From Leptolyngbya sp. SIO4C5 (GTDB taxonomy: Bacteria > Cyanobacteriota > Cyanobacteriia > Phormidesmidales > Phormidesmidaceae), in contig JAAHIC010000211.1 in NCBI GenBank assembly GCA_010671965.1, forward strand, positions 1-7,341: a stretch of 7,341 nt of DNA, given 5' to 3'. The stretch's first letter is position 1; each line of letters begins with the position of its first letter. The translations under genes and the position numbers were made by a program. The notes beneath the pieces were generated by a model, which saw nothing but the letters and a program-made list of their open reading frames with translations, searched no databases and was not told the DNA's origin. This document shows, in pieces, positions 6,574 to 7,341 of this stretch.

Positions 6574-6607
6574 TCTGAATGGATAGCAGAAGCAAGGATT
6601 TCTAGGC

Positions 6608-6928
6608 ATGTCAGCCGCACAAGTTACAGATTCTACGTTTAAGCAAGAGGTACTTGAGAGCGACGTTCCGGTCTTAGTCGATTTTTGGGCGCCTTGGTGC
6701 GGTCCCTGCCGGATGGTTGCTCCCGTTGTCGACGAGATTGCCGAGCAGTATGCTGGGCAAGTGAAGGTCGTCAAAGTCAATACTGATGAGAACCCTAGCG
6801 TTGCCAGTCAGTATGGTATTCGCAGCATTCCCACGCTGATGATTTTCAAAGGCGGGCAGCGAGTAGATATGGTTGTTGGAGCGGTTCCTAAAACAACTTT
6901 AGCGAACACCCTAGAGAAATATCTCTAG
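6608..6928 (+). CDS. trxA: Thioredoxin (m-type/TrxA)
   Basis: This 106-residue thioredoxin reduces protein disulfides in the cytoplasm using electrons from ferredoxin- or NADPH-thioredoxin reductase, and in cyanobacteria activates redox-controlled enzymes. The active site is WAPWCGPCR (27-35) with Cys31 and Cys34. The buried acid Asp25, the cis-proline Pro75 (SIPT, 73-76) and the GG turn (82-83) are all in place, and the length equals typical TrxA. There is no signal peptide. The start is supported by AAGGA (6594-6598), 9 nt before the ATG. The gene stands alone, divergent from glgP. Its last codons and stop form a perfect hairpin (6911-6928). It is probably regulated through the palindrome at 6518-6533 (inference). 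Confidence 0.97.
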   Translation: MSAAQVTDSTFKQEVLESDVPVLVDFWAPWCGPCRMVAPVVDEIAEQYAGQVKVVKVNTDENPSVASQYGIRSIPTLMIFKGGQRVDMVVGAVPKTTLANTLEKYL

Positions 6929-6933
6929 TAATC

Positions 6934-6986
6934 TTGCTTTAGCAGCAGCGCTGCTGGCTCCATAGATTCCGAATCAGCTAAAGCAA
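6934..6986 (+). other. Three-way-junction-like RNA structure after trxA
   Basis: TTGCTTTAGC (6934-6943) and GCTAAAGCAA (6977-6986) form a perfect 10-bp outer stem. Between them lie the palindromic AGCAGCGCTGCT (6944-6955) and GATTCCGAATC (6965-6975), each able to form its own hairpin. AATTTTT (6987-6993 in part) follows the closing arm, so the whole could act as a first terminator or as a stabilising 3' end. Confidence 0.5.
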
Positions 6987-7000
6987 AATTTTTCAAATCT

Positions 7001-7032
7001 AAGCCCTAACCGCTAGCGACTAGGGCTTTTTT
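7001..7032 (+). terminator. Rho-independent terminator of trxA
   Basis: AAGCCCTA (7001-7008) pairs perfectly with TAGGGCTT (7021-7028) and is followed by T's to 7032. The 12-nt loop itself contains CGCTAGCG, which can extend the hairpin. On the - strand it lies 31 bp after the aminopeptidase stop and may also help end that transcript, though no long T-tract follows on that side. Confidence 0.88.
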
Positions 7033-7062
7033 GCATTGCCAACAAAGCTGAGAACAATCCCG

Positions 7063-7341
7063 TTATCGATCGCCTTCCATTGCCGCGACTGACTTGGGTA
7101 CGTCTGCCGTCAATACCTCATGGCCGGTCTCAGTTACCAGCAGGTCATCCTCAATCCGAATACCGATACCGCGCCAGCGATCGCTGACCTCTGGCTGGCC
7201 CTCAGCCGGCTCATAATAGGGAGAAATATAGATACCTGGTTCCACTGTCACCACGTTGCCAGGGGCAAAAGGCTTCCAGGTTTTATCGGCATTGCGTAAA
7301 ATGCCCACATCATGGACATCAAGGCCTAAAAAGTGGCCAGA
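7063..7341 (-). CDS. pepP: Xaa-Pro aminopeptidase, C-terminal fragment cut by the window edge
   Basis: This peptidase of the M24 (pita-bread) family removes the N-terminal residue before proline, using two metal ions. Only the last 92 codons and the stop are in the window; the frame stays open to base 7341, so the gene continues to the right. The fragment begins SGHFLGLDVHDVG, the conserved block that in E. coli PepP carries metal ligand His354 and catalytic-site His361. It continues with VTVEPGIYIS and GIGIRIEDDLLV, which hold the two glutamate metal ligands (Glu383 and Glu406 in E. coli). ETGHEVLT is also usual near the C-terminus. The GTG at 7308 is an internal valine, not the start. It is convergent with trxA and shares its terminator region. 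Confidence 0.93.
   Translation of the reverse strand, partial: SGHFLGLDVHDVGILRNADKTWKPFAPGNVVTVEPGIYISPYYEPAEGQPEVSDRWRGIGIRIEDDLLVTETGHEVLTADVPKSVAAMEGDR

Larger units (their letters stand above)
5980..6607. other. 628-bp divergent intergenic region between glgP and trxA
   Basis: No convincing gene is seen on either strand. The region must hold the glgP promoter (- strand) and trxA promoter (+ strand). From left to right it contains a HIP1 site (6038-6045), a branched inverted repeat (6096-6174), a 12-bp direct repeat around an orphan + strand terminator (6208-6249), nested palindromes (6261-6300), palindrome CATCTAGATG (6394-6403), an imperfect hairpin (6426-6469), an operator-like palindrome (6518-6533) and a candidate trxA -10 box (6565-6573). 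It is rich in A/T compared with its flanks. The density of structure suggests a small RNA, a long structured leader or a repeat element. Confidence 0.6.

Noticed and set aside
7063..7308. A separate 81-residue gene starting at the GTG at 7308
   Set aside because: The frame continues to the window edge and the upstream residues form the conserved aminopeptidase P block, so it is the end of a longer gene.

Overview
The window is chromosomal DNA from a cyanobacterium of mid GC content. The octamer GCGATCGC (the HIP1 sequence typical of cyanobacterial genomes) occurs 11 times in 7.3 kb. A Tab2/Atab2-family protein, a family of oxygenic phototrophs, is also encoded. The species cannot be told from the sequence. 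No mobile-element gene, CRISPR array, rRNA or tRNA is visible, and the window looks like ordinary core genome with an unusually structured intergenic region.

Layout, left to right. On the + strand: a conserved-looking protein of unknown function, probably cut by the left edge (1-1146); a small three-helix GlsB/YeaQ/YmgE-type membrane protein (1379-1648) followed by a hairpin terminator (1708-1742); and a YegS/diacylglycerol-kinase-family lipid kinase (1793-2803). On the - strand, convergent with these: a glucan phosphorylase gene, glgP (5979-3784), with a Tab2-family RNA-binding protein gene (3781-2942) starting 2 nt after its stop codon. A 628-bp intergenic region (5980-6607) separates glgP from the divergent trxA (6608-6928). 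After trxA come several RNA-hairpin sequences and a strong terminator. The right edge holds the C-terminal 92 codons of an Xaa-Pro aminopeptidase on the - strand (7341-7063), convergent with trxA.

Functionally, glgP releases glucose-1-phosphate from glycogen, and its tight coupling to a photosystem-translation factor suggests co-expression of reserve mobilisation and photosystem synthesis (inference). Thioredoxin is the general disulfide reductase that carries photosynthetic redox state to target enzymes. The other genes show no clear pathway link.

No wholly new protein system is evident. The most interesting material is non-coding. The glgP-trxA gap holds an orphan rho-independent terminator on the + strand with no gene before it (a small-RNA or leader candidate), an 80-bp branched inverted repeat resembling a miniature repeat element, a cluster of nested palindromes, and a perfect operator-like palindrome upstream of trxA. 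A 10-A run near the 3' end of the lipid kinase gene could produce a shortened protein by slippage.
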